In this document: one piece after another, positions 18,769 through 28,295 of the stretch | Layout of the letters: every line of letters begins with the position of its first letter | Numbering within the stretch: the stretch's first letter is position 1 | DNA from: Pseudosulfitobacter pseudonitzschiae | GTDB lineage: Bacteria > Pseudomonadota > Alphaproteobacteria > Rhodobacterales > Rhodobacteraceae | Assembly (NCBI RefSeq): GCF_002222635.1 | Contig: NZ_CP022415.1 | Span: forward strand, 2,914,001-2,978,000 | DNA length: 64,000 nucleotides | Direction of reading: 5' to 3' | Translations under genes and position numbers: made by a program | The notes under the pieces: generated by a model | Database searches by the model: none | Told to the model about the DNA's origin: nothing | The model's input: only the letters and a program-made list of their open reading frames with translations

Positions 18769-19785
18769 ATGCTGTGGTTGGCGGGATTGATGGGCTTGAT
18801 GACCGTTGGCGCGGTCACCTTTGTGGATATGTCCGCAAATGGTGACGACACAGAAGTCGATGGGCCCGAACCTTTATCGCTGGCCGAAAACGCGCCACGT
18901 ATTGGCGATGATATTGATCCGAGTCGCGCGGCCCCTGTAGAAGACACCACCGACGCCTCGATCCTTGTTGGTGTGGATGACACCGAAACCATGGTCGGCA
19001 CCAAAGGCGACGACCAGATCGGCGCCTATGATGGTGACGACACCATTCATGGCGACGACGGCGACGACGACATTTACGGCATGGACGGCGATGATACGCT
19101 GGATGGTGGTGCGGGCAACGACACGCTGCACGGCGGCGATGGCCACGATCTGGTGCAGGGCGGGTTCGATAACGATGCGCTTTTTGGCCACAACGACAAT
19201 GACACCCTGCACGGAAACGATGGCGACGACACGTTGACCGGTGCGCAGGGCGATGACTTGCTGGCGGGCGACGATGGCGACGACGCGCTGCACGGCGGGC
19301 TGGACAATGACACGCTGGACGGTGGCGCGGGCGAGGACACCTTGTTTGGCGGCTGGGGGAACGACGTTGTTATCGGCCTGAACCATGACGCAAACACCGG
19401 TGCCATCACCGACGGTAATGACAGGGATTTCCTGAACGGCGGCGGCGGCGATGACCTGATCGTGGCGGGGTCCGAAGATGTGGTAACGGCTGGCAGCGGG
19501 GCCGATACGATTGTGACAGGCGATTGGGTCAAAGAGGGCCAGTCGGTCGAGATCATGGATTTCGACAGCGCAGACGACAGTATCGTGCTGGTTTGGGACG
19601 ACACCAATGCCGGACCCGAGCCACGGATCGTGCTGCGCGCGGATCCGGAGAATACCGATGTCATGCATGTGTTGATGGATGGCATCACGGTGGCAGACGT
19701 CAGCGGCGGCGCGGATATGACATTGGGCGATATCGCTCTGATACCGCTGAGCGCGGCACAAACCAGTGGCATCGCCAGCCTTTAA
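18769..19785 (+). CDS. RTX-type calcium-binding repeat protein
   Basis: A 338-residue acidic protein. An N-terminal hydrophobic segment ([18 protein letters not shown]) is followed by a short linker, then from about residue 75 to 195 a tandem series of GGxGxDxLxG-type nonapeptides ([27 protein letters not shown] and others). These form a Ca2+-binding parallel beta-roll. The C-terminal part (about 240-338) is a non-repeat globular region with [18 protein letters not shown], like other RTX tails. It may be a secreted or cell-surface protein; the anchor and the secretion route are uncertain. It lies between truB/DUF1643 and rpsO. Confidence 0.85.
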   Translation: MLWLAGLMGLMTVGAVTFVDMSANGDDTEVDGPEPLSLAENAPRIGDDIDPSRAAPVEDTTDASILVGVDDTETMVGTKGDDQIGAYDGDDTIHGDDGDDDIYGMDGDDTLDGGAGNDTLHGGDGHDLVQGGFDNDALFGHNDNDTLHGNDGDDTLTGAQGDDLLAGDDGDDALHGGLDNDTLDGGAGEDTLFGGWGNDVVIGLNHDANTGAITDGNDRDFLNGGGGDDLIVAGSEDVVTAGSGADTIVTGDWVKEGQSVEIMDFDSADDSIVLVWDDTNAGPEPRIVLRADPENTDVMHVLMDGITVADVSGGADMTLGDIALIPLSAAQTSGIASL

Positions 19786-19816
19786 GGCACGAAAATCAGG
19801 CGGTGCGAATAAATCT

Positions 19817-19845
19817 TTGCCTTCGCGGGGGAATCCCCCTATACG
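19817..19845 (+). promoter_or_regulatory. Candidate sigma-70-type promoter of rpsO
   Basis: TTGCCT and TATACG separated by exactly 17 bases, about 110 bases before the rpsO start. The spacer includes the short hairpin GGGGGAATCCCCC. The match to consensus and the position upstream of a highly expressed ribosomal gene support it. It is otherwise untested. Confidence 0.5.
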
Positions 19846-19952
19846 CCCCCATCGCGCCTGCGCTTTTGCAAGGGTGCGTCACTCTCCACGGGCCCTGCTG
19901 GACGACATCCCGGCTTGCGCCATCACCTTAACCTTTTGAAAAGGAGACCCCG

Positions 19953-20222
19953 ATGTCGATTACTGCTGAAGAAAAGCAACGCGTCATGAAAGAATTCGCA
20001 ACCGCCGAAGGTGACACAGGTTCGCCCGAAGTACAGGTTGCCATCCTGACAAGCCGCATCGCCACCTTGACCGAACACTTCAAGACCCACAAAAAAGACA
20101 ACCACGGTCGTCGCGGTCTGTTGAAGATGGTTGCCCTGCGCCGCAAGCTGCTGGACTACCTGAAAGGCAAGGAAGAAGCGCGTTATCAGGACTTGATCAA
20201 ACGCTTGGGCATCCGCCGCTAA
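19953..20222 (+). CDS. rpsO: 30S ribosomal protein S15
   Basis: An 89-residue primary 16S rRNA-binding protein. The whole family pattern is present: [20 protein letters not shown], then [20 protein letters not shown], ending [13 protein letters not shown] strong AAAAGGAG site precedes the ATG. It has its own likely promoter upstream and a terminator just after. It is separated from pnp by two accessory genes, unlike the usual rpsO-pnp operon. Confidence 0.98.
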   Translation: MSITAEEKQRVMKEFATAEGDTGSPEVQVAILTSRIATLTEHFKTHKKDNHGRRGLLKMVALRRKLLDYLKGKEEARYQDLIKRLGIRR

Positions 20223-20562
20223 GTTTTTGTTTCCATCCTGACGCAGCCCTCGGGCCGTGCCGGATCAGAACGCCCGCCCTTACCGGCGGGCGTTTTTGCG
20301 TTCTGTAGCTGCGGTTTTTCTCAACTGATCAAAACACGCCCGCCCTGCGACAAACAGTCCGAATTCCTCGCAGAAATGCACCGTTTTAGGTCGTTTGCCT
20401 GCCGTTGGCGTCGAATTTGGTCACTTTGTTTAGAATTACGCGGCTATCATTCACGGCCAAGGGGCCGGAAAAAACAATCCTGGCGTGATATCGGCCACTT
20501 CAACGTGGGCTGGTCCCCTCCGAATCGCAATAGCGCCGGACCACCGACAGAAGGATGCCCTT
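20223..20562 (+). other. 340-base intergenic region between rpsO and the Usp gene
   Basis: It holds the rpsO terminator near its start (20270-20297). The remainder has no open reading frame with a plausible ribosome site until the AAGGATG in front of the universal stress gene. AT-richer patches around 20420-20450 could carry the promoter of the usp gene, but I cannot fix -35 and -10 boxes. No tRNA-like fold seen. Confidence 0.55.
20270..20297 (+). terminator. Rho-independent terminator of rpsO
   Basis: An 8-bp stem, CGCCCGCC / GGCGGGCG (20271-20278 / 20285-20292), with a six-base loop and a TTTTT tail. It lies 49 bases after the rpsO stop. Confidence 0.88.
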
Positions 20563-21000
20563 ATGACGACGAAATTGTTGATCGGGCTCGACGGTCAAAG
20601 CTCGGGTGACCGTGCTCTGACCTTTGCTGAAAACCTTGCAAAATTAATCGGAGACGCTGAACTGCTGGTTGTCTACGTGATCGAATGGTCGCCCTATTCG
20701 TTCCAGACACCCGAAGAGAACGCCGAACGCCACAAACGTCGCGAAGAAGAAATCTCGACGGCATTGGAGCGGGTGGTGACCCCTGCGCTGGAGCGGCTGG
20801 AGGCCGCTGGCATCCAAGCGGAAGGACTGGTGCGTCACGGCAACGTCGCTGACACGCTGGATTCAATCGCCGCCAAGCAAAATGTGTCGCAGATCATCGT
20901 CGGACGGTCCACGGAAAAAGGGTTGAGCAGACGCATCTTCGGCAGCTCCACCGCCAATCTGGTTATGGGTGCCAATGTGCCCGTGACGGTCGTGAGCTAA
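20563..21000 (+). CDS. Universal stress protein, UspA family
   Basis: A 145-residue single-domain Usp. The N-terminal [19 protein letters not shown] and the C-terminal nucleotide-binding run [18 protein letters not shown] ... VPVTVVS are typical of the ATP-binding subgroup. The start at 20563 has an AAGGATG site; longer in-frame starts lack one. It lies 11 bases before the AGCS symporter gene, so the two are probably cotranscribed; a Usp next to a transporter could sense energy state, but that is an inference. Confidence 0.92.
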   Translation: MTTKLLIGLDGQSSGDRALTFAENLAKLIGDAELLVVYVIEWSPYSFQTPEENAERHKRREEEISTALERVVTPALERLEAAGIQAEGLVRHGNVADTLDSIAAKQNVSQIIVGRSTEKGLSRRIFGSSTANLVMGANVPVTVVS

Positions 21001-21011
21001 GGAGAACACTC

Positions 21012-22562
21012 ATGAATATTTTGCAAAAAACGGCCCTGTCTCTGGCTGCCCTCTCCGTGTCAGCGGCTCCGGCGGTGGCACAAGAGGCCGCCAGCCTGGA
21101 CGAGCGGGTAAACGCTGCTTTCGCCGCGTTCACCGGTCCTTTCGTCAACCTGATCTTTGCCCCGTTTCCCGGCACCAGTTTTCCCTGGATCGTGATGTGG
21201 CTGGTGGTCGCGGCGACGGTTTTCACTCTGTATTTCGGGTTTGTTCAGTTCAAATTCTTCGGCCATGCCATCGCATTGGTCAAAGGCGACTATTCTGACC
21301 CCAATGACGCAGGCGAGGTCAGCCACTTTCAGGCCCTGGCCACGGCGCTGTCGGGTACGGTCGGCCTTGGGAATATCGCGGGTGTTGCCGTGGCGGTCGG
21401 CATCGGCGGTCCGGGAGCGACCTTCTGGATGATCCTTGCGGGGCTTTTGGGCATGGCGTCCAAATTCACCGAATGTACGCTGGGCGTGAAATACCGTAAC
21501 GAATACCCCGACGGCACTGTGTCGGGTGGTCCGATGTACTATATCTCGAAGGGGTTTAGCGAACTGGGCCTGCCCGGTGGCAAAATCCTGGCTGTAATGT
21601 TCTCGGTCTTTTGTATTCTGGGTGCATTGGGCGGGGGCAATATGTTCCAGGCCAATCAGGCGCACGCGCAAATCTCGGGGATTGTCGGGGCGTATCCCGG
21701 TTGGATAACTGGCATCATCTTTGCAGCGGTCGTCTTTGCCGTGATCGTGGGTGGGATCAAATCCATCGCCAACGTCACGGAAAAAGTCGTGCCGTTCATG
21801 GGGATTCTCTATGTGGGTGCGGCGCTGATCATTTTGCTGGTGAACTATGACAAGATCGGCTGGGCCTTTGGCCAGATTTTCGAAGGCGCGTTTAGCGGGC
21901 TTGGCGTTGCGGGCGGTCTTGTCGGTGCGCTTATCCAAGGTTTTAAACGTGCGGCGTTCTCGAACGAAGCAGGTGTCGGTTCTGCGGCCATCGCCCACTC
22001 GGCGGTGCGCACCAAGGAGCCGATCACCGAAGGGTTCGTATCCTTGCTGGAGCCGCTGATCGACACCGTTGTGATCTGCACGATGACCGCGTTGGTCATC
22101 ACCATTTCGCAGCAGTTGATCGTTGATCCGGCCACAGGCCAATACGTGCTGAACGAAGCGGGCACAGCCATCGCCACCATCGGCAACACCAGCGGCGTCG
22201 CCTTGACGTCGGCAGCCTTTGCCTCGGGGATCTCGTGGTTCCCCTATGTTCTAGCGGTCGCGGTGGTCCTGTTCGCCTTTTCCACCATGATCTCTTGGTC
22301 GTACTATGGGCTGAAAGCGTGGACCTACCTGTTCGGCGAGGGCAAGACCTCGGAACTGGTGTTCAAGGTAATCTTCTGCATCTTCATCGTCATCGGTGCC
22401 GCAGCCAGTCTTGGTCCGGTCATCGACTTCTCGGATGCGGCGATCTTTGCCATGGCCGTGGTCAACATCCTTGCGCTTTACTTCCTGATGAAGCTGGTGC
22501 GGGTCGAGCTGAACTCTTATGCCCGCCGCCTGAAATCGGGTGAAATCGTCAAGTTCAACTGA
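21012..22562 (+). CDS. Alanine/glycine:cation symporter (AGCS family)
   Basis: A 516-residue inner-membrane symporter, expected to import alanine or glycine with Na+ or H+. The family signature is seen in [19 protein letters not shown] near residue 115 and in the [19 protein letters not shown] block near residue 315. About ten membrane helices. The first 24 residues look like a cleavable signal peptide (AAPAVAQEA), an extension common in marine members. It follows the usp gene by 11 bases and ends before two hairpins. Confidence 0.93.
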   Translation: MNILQKTALSLAALSVSAAPAVAQEAASLDERVNAAFAAFTGPFVNLIFAPFPGTSFPWIVMWLVVAATVFTLYFGFVQFKFFGHAIALVKGDYSDPNDAGEVSHFQALATALSGTVGLGNIAGVAVAVGIGGPGATFWMILAGLLGMASKFTECTLGVKYRNEYPDGTVSGGPMYYISKGFSELGLPGGKILAVMFSVFCILGALGGGNMFQANQAHAQISGIVGAYPGWITGIIFAAVVFAVIVGGIKSIANVTEKVVPFMGILYVGAALIILLVNYDKIGWAFGQIFEGAFSGLGVAGGLVGALIQGFKRAAFSNEAGVGSAAIAHSAVRTKEPITEGFVSLLEPLIDTVVICTMTALVITISQQLIVDPATGQYVLNEAGTAIATIGNTSGVALTSAAFASGISWFPYVLAVAVVLFAFSTMISWSYYGLKAWTYLFGEGKTSELVFKVIFCIFIVIGAAASLGPVIDFSDAAIFAMAVVNILALYFLMKLVRVELNSYARRLKSGEIVKFN

Positions 22563-22572
22563 CCGTTTTTCC

Positions 22573-22602
22573 GGCGCAGGCGGAACAAGCGCCGCCTGCG
22601 CC
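22573..22602 (+). terminator. GC-rich hairpin after the AGCS gene
   Basis: An 11-bp perfect stem (22573-22583 with 22592-22602, GGCGCAGGCGG) with an eight-base loop, 11 bases after the stop. There is no T-tract, so it may stabilise the mRNA end or assist the canonical terminator just downstream. Confidence 0.55.
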
Positions 22603-22612
22603 AAAACCATCG

Positions 22613-22651
22613 CAACCGCGCCCTGCACTTCGGGGCGCGGTTGTTTCTTTT
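22613..22651 (+). terminator. Rho-independent terminator of the usp-AGCS operon
   Basis: An 11-bp perfect stem, CAACCGCGCCC / GGGCGCGGTTG (22613-22623 / 22633-22643), followed by TTTCTTTT. Confidence 0.88.
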
Positions 22652-22830
22652 GAGGGCATCAGGCACCGCATCGCCATAGCAGCAAAGGCTTTCCATATAG
22701 CTCAAAACACTGTATGCCCCGCCAATCTGAGATCGGCGCCCGGACTCCAGCGCCCGAAAAGAAGATACCGGAGTCAGGGGCAATACGGCCCCTAAGCAAA
22801 TGGCCGATATGGCCAACCTGAGGAACGTAG

Positions 22831-24963
22831 ATGTTTAACGTAACGACGAAATCGATGCAGTGGGGCGAAGAGACGCTGACACTGGAAACCGGAAAAGTGG
22901 CCCGTCAGGCGGACGGGTCTGTGATCGCCACGCTGGGCGAGACTTCGGTCATGGCAAACGTAACCTTTGCCACAAAACAAAAACCCGGTCAGGATTTTTT
23001 CCCGCTGACCGTCCATTACCAAGAGAAATACTATGCTGCGGGCAAAGTGCCCGGTGGCTTTTTCAAACGTGAGGCCCGCCCCACCGAGAAAGAAACCCTG
23101 ACCGCGCGTTTGATCGACCGTCCGATCCGCCCGCTGTTCGTCCCCGGCTTTAAAAACGAAGTTCTGGTGATGTGTACCGTTCTGTCCCATGATCTGGTCA
23201 ACGACCCGGATATGGTTGCGATGATCGCCGCCAGTGCCGCGCTGACCATTTCAGGTGCGCCCTTTATGGGTCCGATCGCGGCTTGCCGCGTTGGTTTCGA
23301 GGGCGGCGATTACGTCCTGAACCCCACGGTCGACGACATGCAAGACCTGCGCCTGAACCCCGATCAGCGTCTTGATCTGGTTGTTGCCGGCACCAAAGAC
23401 GCCGTGATGATGGTTGAATCCGAAGCCTACGAGCTGTCGGAAACCGAAATGCTGGGTGCGGTGAAATTCGCACATGAACAAATCCAGCCGGTCATCGACC
23501 TGATCATCGAACTGGCTGAAAGCTCTGCAAAAGAGCCGTTCGATTTCCAGCCTGCCGACTATTCCGAATTGTCCGCTGCTGTCAAAGCCGCTGGCGAGAC
23601 AGAAATGCGCGCCGCCTTTGCGATCAGCGACAAGCAAGAGCGCACATCGGCTGTTGCTGCTGCCCGTGACACCATTCTGGCGGCCCTGTCGGACGAACAA
23701 AAAGAAGACCCGAACCTGGGTTCTGCGTTGAAGAAGCTGGAAGCGTCTATCCTGCGCGGTGACGTGGTGAAAACAGGCAAGCGCATCGACGGTCGTAAAA
23801 CCGACGAGATCCGTGACATCGTGTGCGAAACCGGTCTTCTGCCGCGCACCCACGGTTCGGCCTTGTTCACCCGTGGCGAAACCCAAGGTCTGGTTGTGAC
23901 CACGCTGGGCACCGGCGATGACGAACAGTTCATCGACGCCTTGCACGGCAACTTCAAATCCAACTTCCTGCTGCACTATAACTTCCCCCCCTATTCTGTG
24001 GGTGAAGTGGGTCGTGTCTCTGGCCCGGGCCGTCGCGAAATTGGCCACGGCAAGCTGGCATGGCGCGCGCTGCAGGCAGTTCTGCCCGCATCGACCGACT
24101 TCCCTTATACCATCCGCGTCGTCTCCGAGATCACTGAATCCAACGGTTCCAGCTCGATGGCATCGGTCTGCGGCGGTTCGCTGTCGATGATGGACGCGGG
24201 CGTTCCGCTGAAATCGGCTGTGGCCGGTGTGGCGATGGGTCTGATCCTGGAAGAAGACGGCTCCTACGCGATCCTGTCCGACATTCTGGGTGACGAAGAC
24301 CACCTGGGCGACATGGACTTTAAAGTGGCCGGTACCGAAAACGGCATCACGTCGTTGCAGATGGACATCAAGATCGCAGGCATCACGCCCGAGATCATGG
24401 AAAAAGCTCTGGAGCAGGCCAAAGCGGGCCGTATGCACATTCTGGGCGAGATGAACAAAGCGCTGACCGGCGCGTCGGACTTCTCGGTTCACGCACCGCG
24501 CATCGAAACCATGCAGGTTCCGACAGACAAAATCCGCGAAGTCATCGGTTCGGGCGGCAAAGTGATCCGTGAAATCGTTGAAGTGTCGGGCGCCAAAGTC
24601 GACATCAACGACGACGGCATCATCAAGATTGCGTCGCCCAACGGCGAAGCGATCAAGAAAGCCTATGACATGATCTGGTCGATCGTGGCCGAACCCGAAG
24701 AAGGTGCGGTTTATACCGGCACCGTCGTGAAGATCGTCGATTTCGGCGCCTTCGTGAACTTCTTTGGCAAGCGCGATGGTCTGGTCCACGTCAGCCAGAT
24801 CGAAAACCGCCGTCTGAACCATCCGTCGGATGTGCTGAAAGAAGGCCAAGAGGTCAAAGTGAAGCTGTTGGGCTTTGATGACCGTGGCAAGGTGCGCCTG
24901 TCGATGAAAGTCGTCGATCAGGAAACCGGCGAAGAAGTCAAAAAAGAAGAAGACGCCGAATAA
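22831..24963 (+). CDS. pnp: Polyribonucleotide nucleotidyltransferase
   Basis: A 710-residue 3'-5' phosphorolytic exoribonuclease. Two RNase PH domains (about 1-210 and 310-545) are linked by a helical region. The second contains the FTRGETQ and [14 protein letters not shown] blocks. A KH domain ([15 protein letters not shown], about 565) and an S1 domain ([20 protein letters not shown], about 630) follow. Full length. The 180-base leader contains inverted repeats (GACTCC...GGAGTC near 22743-22778) that could serve the autoregulation known for pnp in E. coli. It is preceded by a terminator, so it has its own promoter. Confidence 0.98.
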   Translation: MFNVTTKSMQWGEETLTLETGKVARQADGSVIATLGETSVMANVTFATKQKPGQDFFPLTVHYQEKYYAAGKVPGGFFKREARPTEKETLTARLIDRPIRPLFVPGFKNEVLVMCTVLSHDLVNDPDMVAMIAASAALTISGAPFMGPIAACRVGFEGGDYVLNPTVDDMQDLRLNPDQRLDLVVAGTKDAVMMVESEAYELSETEMLGAVKFAHEQIQPVIDLIIELAESSAKEPFDFQPADYSELSAAVKAAGETEMRAAFAISDKQERTSAVAAARDTILAALSDEQKEDPNLGSALKKLEASILRGDVVKTGKRIDGRKTDEIRDIVCETGLLPRTHGSALFTRGETQGLVVTTLGTGDDEQFIDALHGNFKSNFLLHYNFPPYSVGEVGRVSGPGRREIGHGKLAWRALQAVLPASTDFPYTIRVVSEITESNGSSSMASVCGGSLSMMDAGVPLKSAVAGVAMGLILEEDGSYAILSDILGDEDHLGDMDFKVAGTENGITSLQMDIKIAGITPEIMEKALEQAKAGRMHILGEMNKALTGASDFSVHAPRIETMQVPTDKIREVIGSGGKVIREIVEVSGAKVDINDDGIIKIASPNGEAIKKAYDMIWSIVAEPEEGAVYTGTVVKIVDFGAFVNFFGKRDGLVHVSQIENRRLNHPSDVLKEGQEVKVKLLGFDDRGKVRLSMKVVDQETGEEVKKEEDAE

Positions 24964-24991
24964 GGCGCTTTGTTCTTTTGAGAATACAAAA

Positions 24992-25021
24992 GGCCCCGGT
25001 GTTTCCACCGGGGCCCTTTTT
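24992..25021. terminator. Bidirectional terminator between pnp and the old yellow enzyme gene
   Basis: A 10-bp stem, GGCCCCGGTG / CACCGGGGCC (24992-25001 / 25006-25015), with loop tttc. A run of T's follows on the plus strand, and four T's follow on the minus strand. It separates two convergent genes. Confidence 0.9.
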
Positions 25022-25036
25022 CATCTGCGACCGGAA

Positions 25037-26152
25037 TTACTCGGCCGCTTGGGCCGTACCGTTCAAGATCGGATAGTCGGTATAACCCTCTGCGCCCCCA
25101 CCATAGAACGTGGCGGGGTTCGCCTCGTTATAGGGGCCGTCTAGCGCGATCCGTTTGGTCAGGTCGGGGTTGGCAATATACATCCGTCCAAAGGCAACAG
25201 CGTCGGCGCGTCCCTCTTCGATCCACTGGGCGGCTTCTTCGGGTTTGAAGCCACCGTTTATGATAAACGGGCCATCGAAAGCCGCGCGCATGGCATCCAC
25301 GATCTTTGTATTCTCAGGATCGCCCGAACGGACAACGTGCAAATAGGCCAGCCCCTTGCCTGACAACGCCTTGGCCGCTGCAACATAGGTTTCCATCGGG
25401 TTGGCATCTTGCGATCCGCCCGCCCCGCCCATCGGCGACAGACGCACGCCAACGCGATCCGCCCCCAGCACGTCAATCAGCGCATCGACAGCTTCGACCA
25501 ACAAACGTACGCGGTTCTCGACCGACCCGCCATATTTGTCATCGCGTTTGTTCACAGACGACCGCAAAAACTGGTCGATCAGATAGCCATTGGCCGCGTG
25601 AAACTCGACACCGTCAAAGCCTGCCTTGTCGGCGCATTTGGCGGCGTGGCGGTAATCTTCGATAACGCGCGGAATCTCGTCCAGCGTGAGCGCACGCGCT
25701 TCGGGGTGCGGCACCATCGGGCCGTCGGGGTGACGATCACCCACAAAGGCGTCACCTTTGGGTGTCCATGCGCTGGATGACACAGGTGCCGCGCCATCGT
25801 GAAACACATTATGACTGATCGCGCCGACATGCCATAGTTGGCAAAATATATGCCCGCCAGCGGCATGAACTGCCGAAGTCACCGGCCTCCAACTGTCCAC
25901 TTGCGCATCACTAAAAATGCCCGGAGTCCAGACATAGCCCTGCCCTTCGGTGCTGATCTGCGTGGCCTCTGAGACAATCAACCCTGCGCCAGCGCGTTGC
26001 GTGTAATAAACAGTGTGCAGACCGGTTTGGGTGTTTTCCTTGGGCGTCGAGCGTGACCGCGTCAGCGGGGCCATCACGATACGGTTGGACGCAGTGATGC
26101 AGCCCAGTTTCAATTCATTAAACAGAGGTGCGTGCGCTGGAACGTCAGCCAT
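25037..26152 (-). CDS. Old yellow enzyme-type alkene reductase (FMN)
   Basis: A 371-residue NAD(P)H:flavin oxidoreductase of the OYE family, which reduces activated C=C bonds and sometimes nitro-compounds. Present are NRIVMAPLTRSRS (FMN binding), EFHAANGYLIDQF with the substrate-binding His/Asn pair and Tyr, and DKYGGSVENRVR. A good GGAG site precedes the ATG. Immediately upstream lies a perfect 13-base inverted repeat, a likely operator, and a divergent Lrp/AsnC-family regulator gene. The physiological substrate cannot be read from the sequence. Confidence 0.93.
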   Translation of the reverse strand: MADVPAHAPLFNELKLGCITASNRIVMAPLTRSRSTPKENTQTGLHTVYYTQRAGAGLIVSEATQISTEGQGYVWTPGIFSDAQVDSWRPVTSAVHAAGGHIFCQLWHVGAISHNVFHDGAAPVSSSAWTPKGDAFVGDRHPDGPMVPHPEARALTLDEIPRVIEDYRHAAKCADKAGFDGVEFHAANGYLIDQFLRSSVNKRDDKYGGSVENRVRLLVEAVDALIDVLGADRVGVRLSPMGGAGGSQDANPMETYVAAAKALSGKGLAYLHVVRSGDPENTKIVDAMRAAFDGPFIINGGFKPEEAAQWIEEGRADAVAFGRMYIANPDLTKRIALDGPYNEANPATFYGGGAEGYTDYPILNGTAQAAE

Positions 26153-26172
26153 GTCGGGAACTCCATGATTTC

Positions 26173-26185
26173 AGAATGTCATTCT
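26173..26185. promoter_or_regulatory. Perfect inverted repeat AGAATGtCATTCT upstream of the OYE gene
   Basis: Six-base arms around a single central base, 21 bases upstream of the OYE start and 122 bases from the divergent regulator start. The position fits an operator for a dimeric repressor. Whether the Lrp-type neighbour or another factor binds it is unknown. Confidence 0.55.
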
Positions 26186-26307
26186 AAATATGTCGGCAAC
26201 CCAACGCCCCCTTGCAAGAGCGGTTCGGTTCGGGTTCGCACAGACAAGGGTTCCCTTTCGCACAGTGCAGCCGTTATAAACACGAAAATCCATATGGCGG
26301 ACTTAGT

Positions 26308-26766
26308 ATGAATTTTTCCCCTACCGAAAAGGCATTATTGCGGGAACTACAACGCGATTGCAGTCAATCTTTGGCACAAATTGCCGCGACCTGCGGCATG
26401 GCGCAAAGTACGGTTTGGCGCAAAATCCAGGATTTTGAAGCCTCTGGCGCTATTCTGTGCCGGGTCGCGCTTCTCTCGCCGGTGCATGCGGGATGCAAAC
26501 TGACGGTTCTGGCGGCCATCACCCTGCGCGATCACGCCGAAGCAACAGTGTCCGGCTTTGCCACGCTGATCGCGGGACATCCTGAGGTTGTCGAGTGTCT
26601 GGCCACATCGGGCGCTGCCGATTATCAGATGAAAGTGCGCGTGGCCGATGTTGAAGCCTATGAGCATTTCATGACCCACACCCTGCTGCGCAGTCCGTTT
26701 GTGCGCGAAGTGCAATCGTCATTTGTACTCAAGGAACTGAAATCAACCACCGAGTTGCCGCTCTGA
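26308..26766 (+). CDS. Lrp/AsnC-family transcriptional regulator
   Basis: A 152-residue regulator. An N-terminal helix-turn-helix (SLAQIAATCGMAQSTVWRKI, about 18-37) is followed by the ligand-binding RAM/AsnC domain (LTVLAAITLRDHAEATVSGF to the end), with GAADYQMKVRVADVEAYEHF. The start at 26308 is the one consistent with family length. Divergent from the OYE gene, so control of that gene and of itself is likely. The effector may be an amino acid; unknown here. Confidence 0.9.
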   Translation: MNFSPTEKALLRELQRDCSQSLAQIAATCGMAQSTVWRKIQDFEASGAILCRVALLSPVHAGCKLTVLAAITLRDHAEATVSGFATLIAGHPEVVECLATSGAADYQMKVRVADVEAYEHFMTHTLLRSPFVREVQSSFVLKELKSTTELPL

Positions 26767-26805
26767 CCACTGGTGCGGGCGCGTCATTCACGTTAGCCAT
26801 TCTGC

Positions 26806-27507
26806 ATGCCATCGCTGATTATACATATGTCCAGCGCCACACAGCGCCGTGCCAACGTCGAAGTGTTGTTGCAAACGCTGCCCGGGGCGCAGGTGATCGA
26901 GGCCGTGCGCGGGGCCGATGCAGGTGTGACGCCGGCGCGCGGGGACATCCACCAGCCGCACTATCCCTTTCCCATCGGCGCGGGCGAAGTCGGTTGTTTT
27001 CTATCGCACCGCGCCTGTTGGCAACGGATTGTCGATGAAGGGTGGGATTGCGCCCTGATCGCCGAAGATGATCTTGCGCTGGACGCCACCCACTGGGCTC
27101 ATGTCCAGGCATTGATCGACGCCCACGCGACTGCCGACAGTTTTATCCGCATCCCTGCCAAAGCCCGCGAAGACGCGTGTCAGACGCTCGCCAGTGACGG
27201 GCCCTGTACGCTAATGCTGCCCCGCGTGATCGGCCTGCAAACGGTGTTTCAGGTTGTGGGGCGCAACGCGGCTGAACGGCTGCTGGCTGCGACAGGGGTT
27301 TTGGACCGGCCGGTGGACACATTCCTGCAAATGCACTGGATACACGGCCAGCCCGTACATACAATCCTACCCAACGGCGTGCGCGAACTGACAGCTGATC
27401 TGGGCGGCTCGACCATCCAGAAGAAAACCCGCACCAGCGGCAAGCTGATGCGGGAAATCAATCGCTGGCGGTATCGCCGCGCGGTGGCGGCACGTCCGCA
27501 ATGCTAG
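26806..27507 (+). CDS. Glycosyltransferase family 25 protein
   Basis: A 233-residue cytoplasmic transferase of the GT25 (LPS biosynthesis) family. N-terminal IIHMSSATQRRANVEVL, the central GEVGCFLSHRACWQRI and ALIAEDDLAL (the metal-binding acidic motif) are characteristic. Members usually add galactose or glucose to lipopolysaccharide. It follows the Lrp gene by 39 bases; its stop is separated by a single base from the stop of the convergent peroxiredoxin gene. No other LPS gene is adjacent. Confidence 0.88.
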   Translation: MPSLIIHMSSATQRRANVEVLLQTLPGAQVIEAVRGADAGVTPARGDIHQPHYPFPIGAGEVGCFLSHRACWQRIVDEGWDCALIAEDDLALDATHWAHVQALIDAHATADSFIRIPAKAREDACQTLASDGPCTLMLPRVIGLQTVFQVVGRNAAERLLAATGVLDRPVDTFLQMHWIHGQPVHTILPNGVRELTADLGGSTIQKKTRTSGKLMREINRWRYRRAVAARPQC

Positions 27508-27508
27508 T

Positions 27509-28162
27509 TTATTTCGGCAGCGGTGCCTTGCGCAAATAGGGCAGAACGGTTTCGAAATCACCGAACTTGGCCTTGGCGTCTTCGTTGGACACCGATGTTG
27601 GGATGATCACATCATCGCCCACGTTCCAGTTGGCAGGCGTTGCAACACCGTGACCTGTGGATGTTTGCAGCGCGTCCAGCGCCCGCACCACTTCGGCAAA
27701 GTTGCGGCCCACGGTCATCGGATATGTCATCGACAACTTCAGCTTTTTGTCGGGGCCGATGATGAACACGGCACGCACGGTGGCGCTGTCGTTGGGGGTG
27801 CGACCGTCGGGCATGTATGCTTCGGCGGGTAGCATGTCGAAAGCCTTGGACACCTCAAGACCGCTGTCCGCGATGATTGGAAAGCCGGCCTTGGCCCCCG
27901 AAGACGATTCGATATCGCCCTTCCACTTCTTGTGCTCTTCCACGTTATCGACGCTGACCCCGATCACCTTGGTGCCGCGCTTGGCCCATTCATCGGACAG
28001 TTGCGCCACTGCGCCGAACTCGGTGGTGCAAACAGGGGTGAAATCCTTGGGGTGCGAAAACAGGATGGCCCAGCTGTCACCAATCCACTCGTGCAGGCCA
28101 AAGCTGCCTTGGTCGGTTTCAACAGTCAGGTCGGGAATAGTGTCGTTGATACGCAGGGACAT
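27509..28162 (-). CDS. 1-Cys peroxiredoxin (Prx6 type)
   Basis: A 217-residue AhpC/TSA protein that reduces peroxides. The peroxidatic cysteine is C45 in DFTPVCTTEFG. No other cysteine occurs in the protein, so it is of the 1-Cys class and needs an external reductant. The long C-terminal domain (about 160-217, ending LRKAPLPK) is also typical of Prx6. The start at 28162 has a GGAGGA site; the longer frame is rejected. Divergent from an aldehyde dehydrogenase gene across 133 bases. Confidence 0.94.
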   Translation of the reverse strand: MSLRINDTIPDLTVETDQGSFGLHEWIGDSWAILFSHPKDFTPVCTTEFGAVAQLSDEWAKRGTKVIGVSVDNVEEHKKWKGDIESSSGAKAGFPIIADSGLEVSKAFDMLPAEAYMPDGRTPNDSATVRAVFIIGPDKKLKLSMTYPMTVGRNFAEVVRALDALQTSTGHGVATPANWNVGDDVIIPTSVSNEDAKAKFGDFETVLPYLRKAPLPK

Positions 28163-28295
28163 GGGTGGTCCTCCTATTATGAATTCTACTGCACAATGTA
28201 GTGTGGCTTGCGTCGGGTTGCATCCCCCGACTTGCGCGTCCCGTTTTGTGGTGAAAGAGTGCGGCCAAATTCCGCACCTACAAGGAGGCTTAGCC

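Noticed and set aside
19060-19370. Tandem GGCGACGAC-like DNA repeats that could be read as a satellite or CRISPR-like array
   Set aside because: They are in frame and encode RTX nonapeptides; there are no unique spacers between constant repeats.
20321-20340. A possible FNR box upstream of the universal stress gene
   Set aside because: Only the ATCAA half matches; the other half does not fit TTGAT.
28188-28231. Imperfect dyads (ACTGCACAATGTAGT and GTCGGG...CCCGAC) between the peroxiredoxin and ALDH genes
   Set aside because: Arms are short or mismatched and could be chance; not strong enough to call an OxyR site or a terminator.
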